Source of the DNA: an uncultured Lachnospiraceae bacterium
GTDB lineage: Bacteria; Bacillota; Clostridia; Lachnospirales; Lachnospiraceae
DNA: 64,000 nt
Direction of reading: 5' to 3'
Assembly (NCBI GenBank): GCA_900315735.1
Contig: ONAD01000002.1
Coordinates: 75,060-139,059 of the forward strand
The notes beneath the pieces are model-generated. The model saw nothing but the letters and a program-made list of their open reading frames with translations. It was not told where the DNA came from and ran no database searches. Below are positions 8,233 through 16,356 of this stretch, in pieces. Each line of letters starts with the position of its first letter. Within the stretch, counting starts at the first letter, position 1. A program made the position numbers and the translations under genes.

Positions 8233-9084
8233 ATGAAAACTTTAGAAGAATTGAATCTGGTGGATGACTTTCTGGTAAACAGCCTGACCAGTCACAAAAT
8301 TTACGGGGAACAGTCGGCAAGGTATATTTTGGAATGCATTCTACACCGGCAGATAGGAAAGCTTACGGTAGTGCCGCAGCGTTTCTTTTGCGGGGAGAAT
8401 ACAGAAACCCACGGCATTCGGCTGGATGTATATCTGGATGAAGAAAACGGAGAAATCTTTGATATAGAACCAGACCAGAATGACGGGAAAGAAGAGATTG
8501 TATCACTGCCACGAAGAGTCCGGTTTTATCATGCGAAGATTGATGCAGGCAATCTGACTGCAGGGGATACCTATGGAAGCCTTCGAAATGTCATAGTAAT
8601 TTTCATTACAACTTATGACCCCTTTGGACTGAATCGTATGGTGTATACCATTAAGAACTGTTGTGTAGAAGTGCCGGAGTTAAAGTATGAGGATGGCGCA
8701 CAGACGATATTCCTGTATACAAGAGGCAGAGAAGGAAATCCGCCGGAGGAATTAAAACAGCTACTGCATTATATGGAGCATTCATCCATAGAGAATGCTT
8801 CCACCGAGAGCTTGAAAAAGCTTCACCGGATGGTAACAGCAGTTAAGCGGGATGGAGAGGTAGGTCTTGCATATATGAAGAGTTTTGAAAGAGAAGAACG
8901 GATTCGCAGACAGGGCGAAGCGGAAGGTCTGGTAAAAGGCTTGCAGGAGGGAAAAGAAGTAGAAATTATAAAGCTTGGTCATAAATTCGGAAAATCAGAT
9001 GCGGAAATTCTGACATTATTGCAGGAAGAACTGCAGATAGATGAAGAGCAGGCAAAACTTATATTGGAAAAATATCAGCAATAA
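8233..9084 (+). CDS. Rpn-like PD-(D/E)XK nuclease family protein
   Basis: AAAGGAGG lies 5 bases before the ATG at 8233, so this start is preferred over the one at 8215. The 283-residue protein belongs to the PDDEXK_2 / 'Rpn family recombination-promoting nuclease' group that is expanded in Lachnospiraceae. The N-terminal half has GIRLDVYLDEENGEIFDIE, carrying the D and E of the nuclease core, then LPRRVRFYHAKID and VIFITTYDPFG. The usual DIEMQ motif reads DIEPDQ, so the active site may be altered. The last 70 residues are charged and helical (EREERIRRQGEAEG). It stands alone behind a 263-base AT-rich gap in which I see nothing definite. Confidence 0.85.
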   Translation: MKTLEELNLVDDFLVNSLTSHKIYGEQSARYILECILHRQIGKLTVVPQRFFCGENTETHGIRLDVYLDEENGEIFDIEPDQNDGKEEIVSLPRRVRFYHAKIDAGNLTAGDTYGSLRNVIVIFITTYDPFGLNRMVYTIKNCCVEVPELKYEDGAQTIFLYTRGREGNPPEELKQLLHYMEHSSIENASTESLKKLHRMVTAVKRDGEVGLAYMKSFEREERIRRQGEAEGLVKGLQEGKEVEIIKLGHKFGKSDAEILTLLQEELQIDEEQAKLILEKYQQ

Positions 9085-9090
9085 GTAAAT

Positions 9091-9124
9091 AAAAAGGGGC
9101 AGCACTCCTACTGGAGTAGCTGCC
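9091..9124 (-). terminator. Intrinsic terminator of the GntR gene
   Basis: Read leftward, GGCAGCTACTCC, loop AGTA, GGAGTGCTGCC, then CCTTTTT. The stem overlaps the GntR stop codon at 9108-9110. It also separates that gene from the convergent gene ending at 9084. Confidence 0.8.
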
Positions 9125-9776
9125 TGATTAATTCTAAATGTAAGTGGATGGCCTTTTTATAAGCATCCATATCCCGATTCTTAAGGGATAATAAAATCTG
9201 TTCATGCTCCTGCTGTGCAGTAATTCTTCCGTAAGAAGTATTCCCTTCACCATAATAAATCGATTTACTGATCAGGTTGTTCAGCGTCATATAGAAGACA
9301 CGAAGCGGAAGATTTCTGGCTAATTCTGCAAGGTTCAGGTGGAAAAGAGTATCAAGTTTTACAAATTGTTCCGGCTGCTCTAAAGCATCGTTCATCTGTT
9401 TATAGATATCATAAAGGTTAGTGAGGTCCGGAACACTTTCCTGCTCCATAATATGTCGTCCAATGGCAAGCTCTAAGTCTTCCCGGGAATCAACAATTTC
9501 ATTGATGGAAATATCGGAAGTGTTCAGGGCAGATTCAACCATATCTACAAGATCTGTTTCATTTGGAAGCGTAACATAATTGCCTTTGCCGATTACATTC
9601 GTAACCAGTTTTTTCTCGGTAAGAATCTTGATGGCTTCCCGGATGACATTGCGGCTGACTCCATATTGTGTTGCAAGAACACGCTCGGAAGGCAGACAGT
9701 CGCCATCCTTATATTCTTTATGTAAAATTAACTGTTCAATATCGTCCGCAATGGACTGGTATAATAATGTTCCCAT
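9108..9776 (-). CDS. GntR family regulator, FadR subfamily
   Basis: The product is 222 residues. The winged helix is at residues 5-70 (LPSERVLATQYGVSRNVIRE, GKGNYV), and an all-helical FCD effector domain spans about 85-215. FadR-type regulators usually bind a carboxylic acid and repress the pathway beside them. It is encoded next to the aminotransferase/dehydrogenase operon and probably controls the island to 22545. Its own promoter and the divergent promoter region at 13033-13123 both contain TTGGACAAC. The downstream hairpin ends transcription. Confidence 0.92.
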   Translation of the reverse strand: MGTLLYQSIADDIEQLILHKEYKDGDCLPSERVLATQYGVSRNVIREAIKILTEKKLVTNVIGKGNYVTLPNETDLVDMVESALNTSDISINEIVDSREDLELAIGRHIMEQESVPDLTNLYDIYKQMNDALEQPEQFVKLDTLFHLNLAELARNLPLRVFYMTLNNLISKSIYYGEGNTSYGRITAQQEHEQILLSLKNRDMDAYKKAIHLHLELIRQLLQ

Positions 9777-9813
9777 AGCATTTCCCCTGTTCTGTCAATT
9801 TGCTGATATTCTC

Positions 9814-9842
9814 ATCCTAAACGTTGTCCAAATAAAATGCAA
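9814..9842 (-). promoter_or_regulatory. Promoter of the GntR gene with candidate autoregulatory site
   Basis: Read leftward: -35 TTGCAT (9837-9842), a 17-base spacer, -10 TAGGAT (9814-9819). The spacer contains TTGGACAAC (9823-9831). The same nine bases occur at 13082-13090 between the divergent promoters of the island. Confidence 0.5.
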
Positions 9843-9911
9843 GGCTTTTATTTACGGGAGTAGCGAGAAAAGGTCTGGAAGGAAAGAATGAGCCAAGTGT
9901 GTTTCCCGTAA

Positions 9912-11186
9912 TTATAATGCCTGAATGGAAGCCTCTAAAATTGCAAGTCCCTCATCAATTTCTTCCTTTTTGACATTTAATGGGGTAGCAAATCGCATAC
10001 CATTTCCATTTACACCACAGTTTAAAGTAAGCATATGGCGTTCTAAACAGCCCTTCTTTACTTTTGCCCAGATGTCTGGTGCCGGGGAGCCATCCTCATG
10101 GGAAAATTCAATGGCAACCATAAGTCCGATACCACGGACATCGGAGATGCAAGGATATTTTTCTTTTAATGCAAATAATTTCTCTTTTAAATAAGCTCCC
10201 ATTTTATTGACATTTTCAATCAGGGTGCCATCTTCAAATTCCTTTAAGACAGCGCATCCTGCAGCGGCAGCACAAGGATTTCCACCAAAAGTAGTTCCAT
10301 GGGTACCAACCGGCCATTTATCCATAATTTCCGGGGTGGAAATCACGGCACTCATTGGAAGACCGCCGGCAATGGCTTTACCAACTGTCATAATATCAGG
10401 CACAACGTCGAAGTTCTGGCTTGCCCACATTTTGCCGGTACGTCCGTAGCCACACTGGATTTCGTCGAAAATCAGGAGAATTCCATGTTTGTCACAAATT
10501 TCGCGGACACTCTGTACGAATTTCTTGGAAGGAACTACATAGCCGCCCTCGCCCATAACCGGCTCCATATAAATGCAGGCAACATCTTCCGGATAGACAA
10601 CATATTTCAATAATTTATTCAGCTCAAACAGTGCATAATCGGTACGTTCTTCTTCTGTCATACCGGCAGGACACAGATCTTTTCCAGGATATGGTGCAAA
10701 GTAGACATTTCCCATCAGAGGATTATAGTGTTTGCGGTATTTTGAATTAGAACCAGTAATGGCAGTAGCACCAACGGTTCTTCCATGGAAGGAACCCATA
10801 AAAGCGATGACTGCACTACGTCCGCTGTAGGACATGGCAAGTTTTAAAGCACTGTCGGTAGCTTCTGCACCACCATTGGAAAAGAAAATAGAACTTAAAT
10901 TGCCCGGTGCCAGCTCAGAAAGCTTTTTTGCCAGTGTTAAAGTGGATTCATAGTTGACTAAGTTAAAGGAAGCATTTACAAGGTTTCCGGCCTGCTCCTG
11001 GATTGCTTTGACAACGGTTGGGTAGTTGTGACCCAAAGCATTTACAGCGATACCCTGTACGAAATCCAGGTATTTTTCGCCGTTGATATCGGTAAGATAG
11101 CAGCCAGATGCGGATTTGGCAATTAAATCGGTCTGTTTTGCAAATACGGGACTTAAATATTTTTTATAATCTTCAAATTTCATCAT
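9912..11186 (-). CDS. Class III aminotransferase (GabT-like)
   Basis: This 424-residue PLP enzyme of the omega-aminotransferase family has SNGGAEATDSALKLA, SFHGRTVGA, the cofactor aspartate in LLIFDEIQCGYGRTG, and the Schiff-base lysine in TVGKAIAGGLPMSA. HGTTFGGNPCAAAA follows. It is closest in style to 4-aminobutyrate, 5-aminovalerate or taurine aminotransferases, which give a semialdehyde. The iron alcohol dehydrogenase gene 27 bases upstream would reduce such an aldehyde. AGGAGG precedes the ATG. It is the last gene of the leftward operon starting near 13086. Exact substrate cannot be read from sequence. Confidence 0.9.
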   Translation of the reverse strand: MMKFEDYKKYLSPVFAKQTDLIAKSASGCYLTDINGEKYLDFVQGIAVNALGHNYPTVVKAIQEQAGNLVNASFNLVNYESTLTLAKKLSELAPGNLSSIFFSNGGAEATDSALKLAMSYSGRSAVIAFMGSFHGRTVGATAITGSNSKYRKHYNPLMGNVYFAPYPGKDLCPAGMTEEERTDYALFELNKLLKYVVYPEDVACIYMEPVMGEGGYVVPSKKFVQSVREICDKHGILLIFDEIQCGYGRTGKMWASQNFDVVPDIMTVGKAIAGGLPMSAVISTPEIMDKWPVGTHGTTFGGNPCAAAAGCAVLKEFEDGTLIENVNKMGAYLKEKLFALKEKYPCISDVRGIGLMVAIEFSHEDGSPAPDIWAKVKKGCLERHMLTLNCGVNGNGMRFATPLNVKKEEIDEGLAILEASIQAL

Positions 11187-11213
11187 AAGAATAACCTCCT
11201 GTCTGGTTCAAAT

Positions 11214-12380
11214 TTATGCATAATAGCTTTGGTTTAAAATATCTTCAACAATTTCCGGTGTAACGGGTGCCGGATTACATTTTAAAAGGCGGTAAGCCAT
11301 GGTTTCTTTTACGATTGCCGGAAACATATCCGGTGTCAGGGCAAATTCCCTGGTAGATGCCGGAATTCCAATTTCCATAGATAACTTGCGGATTGCTTCC
11401 GGAACCTTTGCCGCAAGTGCGGATGGGTCACTGCTTTGTGCAGAGAGGTTCATGGCATGTGCAATGGCAATAAATTTATCTACTGCATAACGCTCGTTTA
11501 AAGTCAGGCAGTACGGAAGCAGAATTGCATTTCCGATACCATGCGGTACATGGGCAAGTCCGCCCATTGCCTGTGAGATTCCGTGCACAATTCCAAGACC
11601 GCCATTTACAAAAGCCAGTGCAGCAAGGGTGCTGGCCAGTGCCATGGTGCCACGGGCTTCTAAATTGTCCGGCTCTTTTGCAACAATTCCAATTGTTTGT
11701 GAAATCATGGAAATTGCAGTAAGCGCATACATGTCACTCATGGCATTGGATGTGGTAGAAGTATAAGCTTCGATGGCATGTGTCATGGCATCCATACCTG
11801 TGCTGATGGTAATTTTGTGTGGCATGGAAAGATGCAGGGTCGGATCAATCAGCGCATATTTTGGAAACAAGTAATTATGTGTAATAGAAAGTTTTACGCC
11901 CTTCTCTTCATCCAGAATAACGCTGGAAGCAGTTACTTCACTTCCGCTGCCGGCAGTTGTAGGAATACAGATAAGTGGCAGTGCCGGATGGCTTACCACT
12001 CCGCTGCCGCCAAACATGTAATCCCTGGCAGAGCCGGGATTTGTTCCAAGCAGAGCAATGGCTTTGGCAGTATCGAGAATACTTCCGCCACCGATAGCCA
12101 CGATGCCGTCGCAGTGATGCTCTTTTAGAAAAGAGGCGGCTGCATCCACAATGGATACCGTTGGTTCGGTAGGAATATCGGAATAAATGTCACTGGCAAT
12201 GTGTGCCGAGTCCATGCAGTTTTTTATGCCGGCAAATTCTTCTGATTTCCGCACATGATTTCCTGTTACGAACAGAATATGCGTCATGGATAATTCTGCA
12301 CACAGTGCAGCAAGTTCTTTTACCACTCCGACACCATATTTTATATAAGTAGGTCCTTTAAATAGAAATGAATGCATCAT
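11214..12380 (-). CDS. Iron-containing alcohol dehydrogenase
   Basis: The product is 388 residues, a group III Fe-ADH. The nucleotide motif is GGGSILDTAKAIAL, followed by PTTAGSGSEVT. Metal ligands are in the stretch DAMTHAIEAY and in HGISQAMGGLAHVPHG. Relatives reduce small aldehydes or semialdehydes, for example 4-hydroxybutyrate dehydrogenase, 1,3-propanediol dehydrogenase and sulfoacetaldehyde reductase SarD. Its place between the kinase-like gene and the aminotransferase gene suggests it turns the aldehyde from transamination into a hydroxy acid or alcohol. That product could feed the glycyl radical enzyme encoded at 17236 (inference). Confidence 0.92.
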   Translation of the reverse strand: MMHSFLFKGPTYIKYGVGVVKELAALCAELSMTHILFVTGNHVRKSEEFAGIKNCMDSAHIASDIYSDIPTEPTVSIVDAAASFLKEHHCDGIVAIGGGSILDTAKAIALLGTNPGSARDYMFGGSGVVSHPALPLICIPTTAGSGSEVTASSVILDEEKGVKLSITHNYLFPKYALIDPTLHLSMPHKITISTGMDAMTHAIEAYTSTTSNAMSDMYALTAISMISQTIGIVAKEPDNLEARGTMALASTLAALAFVNGGLGIVHGISQAMGGLAHVPHGIGNAILLPYCLTLNERYAVDKFIAIAHAMNLSAQSSDPSALAAKVPEAIRKLSMEIGIPASTREFALTPDMFPAIVKETMAYRLLKCNPAPVTPEIVEDILNQSYYA

Positions 12381-12397
12381 ATATCAGGCTCCTTTGC

Positions 12398-12997
12398 TTA
12401 AATAAGGTCAAGCTTTTCCTGAGCAATAGCGGCAAGATGTCTTGCGGTGCCTTCAATGCCAAGGAGACTGCTGTCAATCAGAATATGTTTGTAGCGGAAA
12501 TCGGAAGGAGAATATTTGGCATAATGTTTATGATAATTTTCCCTTGCCTTATCTACTTCTTTAATCATTCGTTTGGCAGTTTCTGGCTCCATATGAAGGG
12601 TATCCACACAATTGCGGAGACGCTCTTCCACCGGAGCATAAATGAAAATATGCAGACAATTCTTTTTATTCTGTAAAATATAATCCGAACAGCGTCCTAC
12701 GATGATGCAGGATTCTTTTTCGGAAAGTTCATTGACAATTTTTGACTGAGTGGCGAAAATCTCATCCTGGATAGCAGTAGTTCCAGTACCAAGTGGAAAC
12801 TTCATATTAAGAAATCCGGGACGGACAGATTCTTCCGCATCACTGATTTTGGATACCGGCTGGTTTAACTTGGTAGCAGTTTTTTCAACGATATCACGGT
12901 CATAATATTGGATACCCAGCAGTTCTGACATTTTTTTTGCAATAGGTCTTCCCAGGCTTCCAAATTCTCTTGTAATGGTAATTGTGTAGTGGTTCAT
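12398..12997 (-). CDS. Cytidylate kinase-like family protein
   Basis: I choose the ATG at 12997 (MNHYTITITREFGSLGRPIA) because GGAGG lies 8 bases upstream. The 199-residue product matches the cytidylate kinase-like family (Pfam 13189), common in Clostridia. The opening ITREFGSLG-R-IA replaces a classical P-loop. Later motifs are YYDRDIVEKTA and CIIVGRCSDYIL. The true phosphate acceptor is not established for this family; it is often found beside regulators and catabolic operons. It is the first gene of the leftward operon. Function in this pathway is unknown. Confidence 0.83.
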   Translation of the reverse strand: MNHYTITITREFGSLGRPIAKKMSELLGIQYYDRDIVEKTATKLNQPVSKISDAEESVRPGFLNMKFPLGTGTTAIQDEIFATQSKIVNELSEKESCIIVGRCSDYILQNKKNCLHIFIYAPVEERLRNCVDTLHMEPETAKRMIKEVDKARENYHKHYAKYSPSDFRYKHILIDSSLLGIEGTARHLAAIAQEKLDLI

Positions 12998-13032
12998 AAT
13001 TAGCACCTCCAAAAAAATTTATCAAAAAAGTG

Positions 13033-13061
13033 TTGACAATAAAAGCAAATTATTGTAAAGT
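13033..13061 (+). promoter_or_regulatory. Rightward promoter of the metabolic island
   Basis: -35 TTGACA (13033-13038), a 17-base spacer, -10 TAAAGT (13056-13061). It drives the acetyltransferase at 13169 and possibly the genes beyond it. Confidence 0.68.
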
Positions 13062-13067
13062 CAGCTT

Positions 13068-13090
13068 ACTGGTAGTACCGGTTGGACAAC
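13068..13090. promoter_or_regulatory. Candidate GntR operator between divergent promoters
   Basis: Two adjoining inverted repeats lie here: ACTGGTAGTACCGGT (13068-13082) and GTTGGACAAC (13081-13090). They sit at the predicted start sites of both divergent promoters. TTGGACAAC recurs in the GntR gene promoter. FadR-type regulators favour TGGTnnnACCA or TTGTnnACAA-like sites, so this is the best operator candidate. Confidence 0.5.
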
Positions 13091-13093
13091 ACG

Positions 13094-13123
13094 ATAATAG
13101 CACACATAAGAAAAGCTTGTCAA
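13094..13123 (-). promoter_or_regulatory. Leftward promoter of the kinase/Fe-ADH/aminotransferase operon
   Basis: Read leftward: -35 TTGACA (13118-13123), an 18-base spacer, -10 TATTAT (13094-13099). The operator candidate begins about 4 bases past the -10, where the transcript should start. Confidence 0.72.
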
Positions 13124-13168
13124 GGCTATAAATGATTTGCTATCATAAAGAAAAGAGGTGAGGTCCTG

Positions 13169-13792
13169 ATGCACAGGGAACTGACGGAATACGAGAAGAT
13201 GAAAGAGAATCTTCCTTTTGATCCGGCAGACGAAGCTTTAGCAGCCCGGCGCACAAAGATGCGGGAAATGGAACTTCTATATAATAGAACCACCCGTGAT
13301 GAGAGTGACAGACGGGCAGAACTGTTAAAAGAAATGCTTGGAACCTGTGGAGAAGATGTAATGCTTCTTCCGAACATCCACTTCGATTATGGTTACAATA
13401 TAAAGATAGGCAGTCACTTTTTTGCAAATGTGAACAGTACTTTTATTGATGTAGCGGAAATCCGAATTGGAAATCATGTTTTAATAGGACCAAATGTAAC
13501 TCTTTGTACGGCAACACATCCAATCCTTTCTAAGGAACGGCTTCCACAGCAACTGGAAGATGGAAGAGAAGTAATGTTAGAATACAGTCATCCAATTGAA
13601 ATTGAAGATGAGGTATGGATTGGAGCAGGGGTAATCATAAATCCCGGAGTACATATAGGAAGAGGAACGGTAATTGGTTCCGGTAGTGTGGTAACAAAAG
13701 ATATACCTGCCAACGTAGTTGCAGCAGGAGTGCCTTGCAGAGTAATCCGTGAGATTACAGAGCAGGACAGCTTAGCAATAAAAGGATATTAA
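13169..13792 (+). CDS. Maltose/galactoside O-acetyltransferase family protein
   Basis: This 207-residue left-handed beta-helix acyltransferase has an N-terminal Mac domain (YEKMKENLPFDPADEALAAR). Hexapeptide repeats follow from about residue 70, with the catalytic histidine in CTATHP and VWIGAGVIINPGVHIGRG near the end. Family members acetylate sugars using acetyl-CoA, but true substrates are often unknown. It has its own promoter and a hairpin terminator after the stop. It therefore sits between the GntR operator and the amino acid transporter genes, and may not belong to their pathway. Confidence 0.9.
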   Translation: MHRELTEYEKMKENLPFDPADEALAARRTKMREMELLYNRTTRDESDRRAELLKEMLGTCGEDVMLLPNIHFDYGYNIKIGSHFFANVNSTFIDVAEIRIGNHVLIGPNVTLCTATHPILSKERLPQQLEDGREVMLEYSHPIEIEDEVWIGAGVIINPGVHIGRGTVIGSGSVVTKDIPANVVAAGVPCRVIREITEQDSLAIKGY

Positions 13793-13802
13793 TTGTGAAC
13801 AA

Positions 13803-13838
13803 AGGCGTTTACTGATGGAAGTCAGTAGGCGCCTTTTT
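13803..13838 (+). terminator. Terminator or attenuator after the acetyltransferase gene
   Basis: A stem of about 13 pairs (AGGCGTTTACTGA facing TCAGTAGGCGCCT, with two G-U pairs) is followed by TTTTTCT. Only about 40 bases separate it from the next gene and no clear promoter lies there, so read-through may supply the downstream operon. Confidence 0.75.
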
Positions 13839-13878
13839 CTATAAGAAACTAAAAACCAGCAACAAAGGAGGAACTATT

Positions 13879-14826
13879 ATGAAGAAAAGAATCTTAAGCG
13901 TGATGTTAACTTTGGTAACAGCAGGAATGCTTGTAGCAGGCTGTGGCTCATCCACTACAGAGACCGCAGACACAGGCAGTACTACAGGTAGCGAGAGTGC
14001 AGCGGGAGAGACAGCAACAGATGAAACAGAAAACACAGCTACAGAATCACTGATTCCGGCAGGAGAAGAATCCGATAAGCTTTTGGAACTTCAGAAAAAT
14101 GGAATTCGGATTGGTTATTGTAATGATATTCCTTATGAATATATCGACGATGACGGTAACTTTGCTGGTTTTGAAATTGAAATCATTGAGGCAGCCTGCG
14201 AGAGAATCGGAATTACCAACTTTATTCCAACCTTAACTTCATGGGATACCTATAGTACAGAGTTACAGCAGGGCAAATTTGATATCTTTGGCTGTGGCGT
14301 ATATGTAACCGATGAGAGATTGGAGGTTATGAATTTCTGTAATGAAACCTACAACTTAAAAGAGTGTATCGTAGTAAGAAAAGATTCCGGAATCGAGACA
14401 ATCGATGACTTAAAGGATAAGGCAGTAGAATCCAGTGCCGGAATGTTATATATGGATGTAACCCAGGAAGCTGCAGACGAAGGAAAATTCGGCAGTGCAG
14501 TAGTCGGCGGTCAGCCATCCGCCCTGGCTTTGGATGTCCAGACCGGTAAAGTAGATGCAGCAATGATGGATATTGTAATGGGTGGTTACCTTACTTCACA
14601 GGATAATATGTCTGATTTAACAACACTTGATAACTGGGACAACATGACAAATGGTTATTGCTCTTATCTTTTCAACATCGATGATACAGAATTTGTAAAA
14701 GAGTTTAACAAGGGACTGGATGCAATCAAAGAAGATGGAACGATGAAAGCAATCCTTGATAAATATGGAATGGGCGATTCTATGATTGGCGTAGAAGAAG
14801 GCCAGGTTGAATTGCCGGAAAGATAA
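13879..14826 (+). CDS. Amino acid ABC transporter substrate-binding lipoprotein
   Basis: This 315-residue lipoprotein has signal peptide MKKRILSVMLTLVTAGMLVA and lipobox cysteine 22 (AGCGSS). A Ser/Thr/Glu-rich linker to about residue 60 follows, then a PBP type 3 domain. The ligand-clamp residues typical of amino acid binders are visible: arginine in VTDERLEVMNF and aspartate in VDAAMMDIVMGG. These suggest a ligand with both carboxylate and amine groups. Strong AAAGGAGG precedes the ATG. It is followed by its ATPase and permease. In context it would import the substrate of the aminotransferase/glycyl-radical pathway (inference). Confidence 0.92.
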   Translation: MKKRILSVMLTLVTAGMLVAGCGSSTTETADTGSTTGSESAAGETATDETENTATESLIPAGEESDKLLELQKNGIRIGYCNDIPYEYIDDDGNFAGFEIEIIEAACERIGITNFIPTLTSWDTYSTELQQGKFDIFGCGVYVTDERLEVMNFCNETYNLKECIVVRKDSGIETIDDLKDKAVESSAGMLYMDVTQEAADEGKFGSAVVGGQPSALALDVQTGKVDAAMMDIVMGGYLTSQDNMSDLTTLDNWDNMTNGYCSYLFNIDDTEFVKEFNKGLDAIKEDGTMKAILDKYGMGDSMIGVEEGQVELPER

Positions 14827-14880
14827 CAATCAGGATAGACGAAAACCCAAATTGGCAAGTGTATGCCAGGAGAGAAAAAT

Positions 14881-15612
14881 ATGTTACTTAGTATAAAAAA
14901 TTTATCAAAAAACTTTGGGGATCTGGAAGTGTTAAAGGATGTAAATCTTGATATTGAAGCTGGAGAGGTTGTGGTCATTATTGGCCCCTCCGGCTCCGGC
15001 AAAAGTACACTCCTGCGCTGCATTAACCAGTTAGAGGTCCCAAGTGGCGGAGCCATTATGTATAAAGACCAGGATTTACTGGATAAGAAAACAGATATAC
15101 GGAAAATGCGGGAAGAAATTGGAATGGTATTTCAGAGATTCAATCTTTTTCCATTGCATACGGTATTGAAAAATGTAACCTTTGCCCCGATGGCAATCAA
15201 GAAAATGAAGAAACCGGAGGCAACAGAGCTTGCGGAAGAACTGTTAAGAAAAGTTGGTTTGTATGAGAAAAAAGATGTATATCCGACCACACTTTCCGGT
15301 GGACAGCAGCAGCGTGTAGCGATTGCAAGAGCACTGGCAATGAATCCGGAAATTATGTTATTTGACGAGCCGACTTCCGCATTGGACCCGGAACTGGTAG
15401 GAGATGTATTAAAGGTTATGACGGACCTTGCCAAAGATGGAATGACCATGATTGTAGTAACACATGAGATGGGATTTGCCAGAGATGTAGCGGACCGCGT
15501 AGTCTTTATGGATGGCGGTTATGTCGTAGAAGAAGGCAGCCCGGAGAAAATCTTTACTGCACCGGAAAATGAACGAACCAGATCGTTCTTGGCAAGAGTA
15601 CTGAATGCATAG
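14881..15612 (+). CDS. Polar amino acid ABC transporter ATP-binding protein
   Basis: The start is the ATG at 14881, which follows AGGAGA by 6 bases; the ATG at 14863 would place that site inside the gene. The 243-residue ATPase is of the GlnQ/HisP class. Walker A is GPSGSGKST, the signature [19 protein letters not shown], and Walker [15 protein letters not shown], with H-loop VVTHEMGFA. It works with the permease 15 bases downstream and the binding protein upstream. Confidence 0.94.
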   Translation: MLLSIKNLSKNFGDLEVLKDVNLDIEAGEVVVIIGPSGSGKSTLLRCINQLEVPSGGAIMYKDQDLLDKKTDIRKMREEIGMVFQRFNLFPLHTVLKNVTFAPMAIKKMKKPEATELAEELLRKVGLYEKKDVYPTTLSGGQQQRVAIARALAMNPEIMLFDEPTSALDPELVGDVLKVMTDLAKDGMTMIVVTHEMGFARDVADRVVFMDGGYVVEEGSPEKIFTAPENERTRSFLARVLNA

Positions 15613-15627
15613 GAAGGAGTGAGAAAC

Positions 15628-16332
15628 ATGAAATTTTATTGGGCAGATTGTTTTACACACCTGGCTCCTATCCTGGTAAAGGGACTTGGTGTGGTATTAG
15701 AAATAACAATTATATCATTTATCCTGTTTATGCTGATTGCATCCTTACTGGCAATCGGACAGGTGGCAGGACCAAAACCATTGCGTAAAATCATTGGCGT
15801 ATTCAGTGAGATTATCCGTGGAACACCGGCACTGGTACAGGTTGTATATATCTATTATGTAATTCCGATTCTGTATGCATATATCCGTTCTCTTTTTACC
15901 GGAAAATTTGCATATCCGAATATGTCACCGATTGCAGCAGGTATTGCCGGCTTAAGTATCTGTTATGGAGCATATGTTGGTGAAGTAATCCGTTCTGCTA
16001 TTGTAAATATTGATTTTGGACAGACAGAAGCCGGACTTGCACTTGGATTTACTAAAACACAGGTACTTTTTAAAATCGTATTTCCACAGGCAATGAAGAA
16101 TTCCGTACCGGTATTTGGCAACTATCTTCTGATGCTGGTAAAGGATACCTCCATTCTGCAGGCAATTTCCGTACCGGAATTATTGTTAAAGACAAGAGAG
16201 TATGCATCCAAGTCGTTCTATACCATAGAGTCTTATACACTGGTTGCTTTGTTCTATTTATTATTGTCCCTGCCGTTATCCAGACTGGTGAAATATTTAG
16301 AGCGTAAAACGAAGATAGCAAGAACCAATTAG
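15628..16332 (+). CDS. Amino acid ABC transporter permease
   Basis: The start is the ATG at 15628, with AGGAAGGAG 8 bases upstream. The 234-residue product has about five membrane segments. It carries the EAA loop that contacts the ATPase (EAGLALGFTKTQVLFKIVFP), and the HEQRO-type N-terminal motif is represented by VVLEITIISFILFMLIA. Single-permease systems of this family work as homodimers. It completes the importer of 13879-15612. Confidence 0.94.
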   Translation: MKFYWADCFTHLAPILVKGLGVVLEITIISFILFMLIASLLAIGQVAGPKPLRKIIGVFSEIIRGTPALVQVVYIYYVIPILYAYIRSLFTGKFAYPNMSPIAAGIAGLSICYGAYVGEVIRSAIVNIDFGQTEAGLALGFTKTQVLFKIVFPQAMKNSVPVFGNYLLMLVKDTSILQAISVPELLLKTREYASKSFYTIESYTLVALFYLLLSLPLSRLVKYLERKTKIARTN

Positions 16333-16356
16333 TATCTGGCAGGAAGGAGACTTAAG

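Noticed and set aside
13169-13792. Acetyltransferase as part of the glycyl radical pathway
   Set aside because: It has its own terminator and a general sugar acetyltransferase fold; position alone is not enough.
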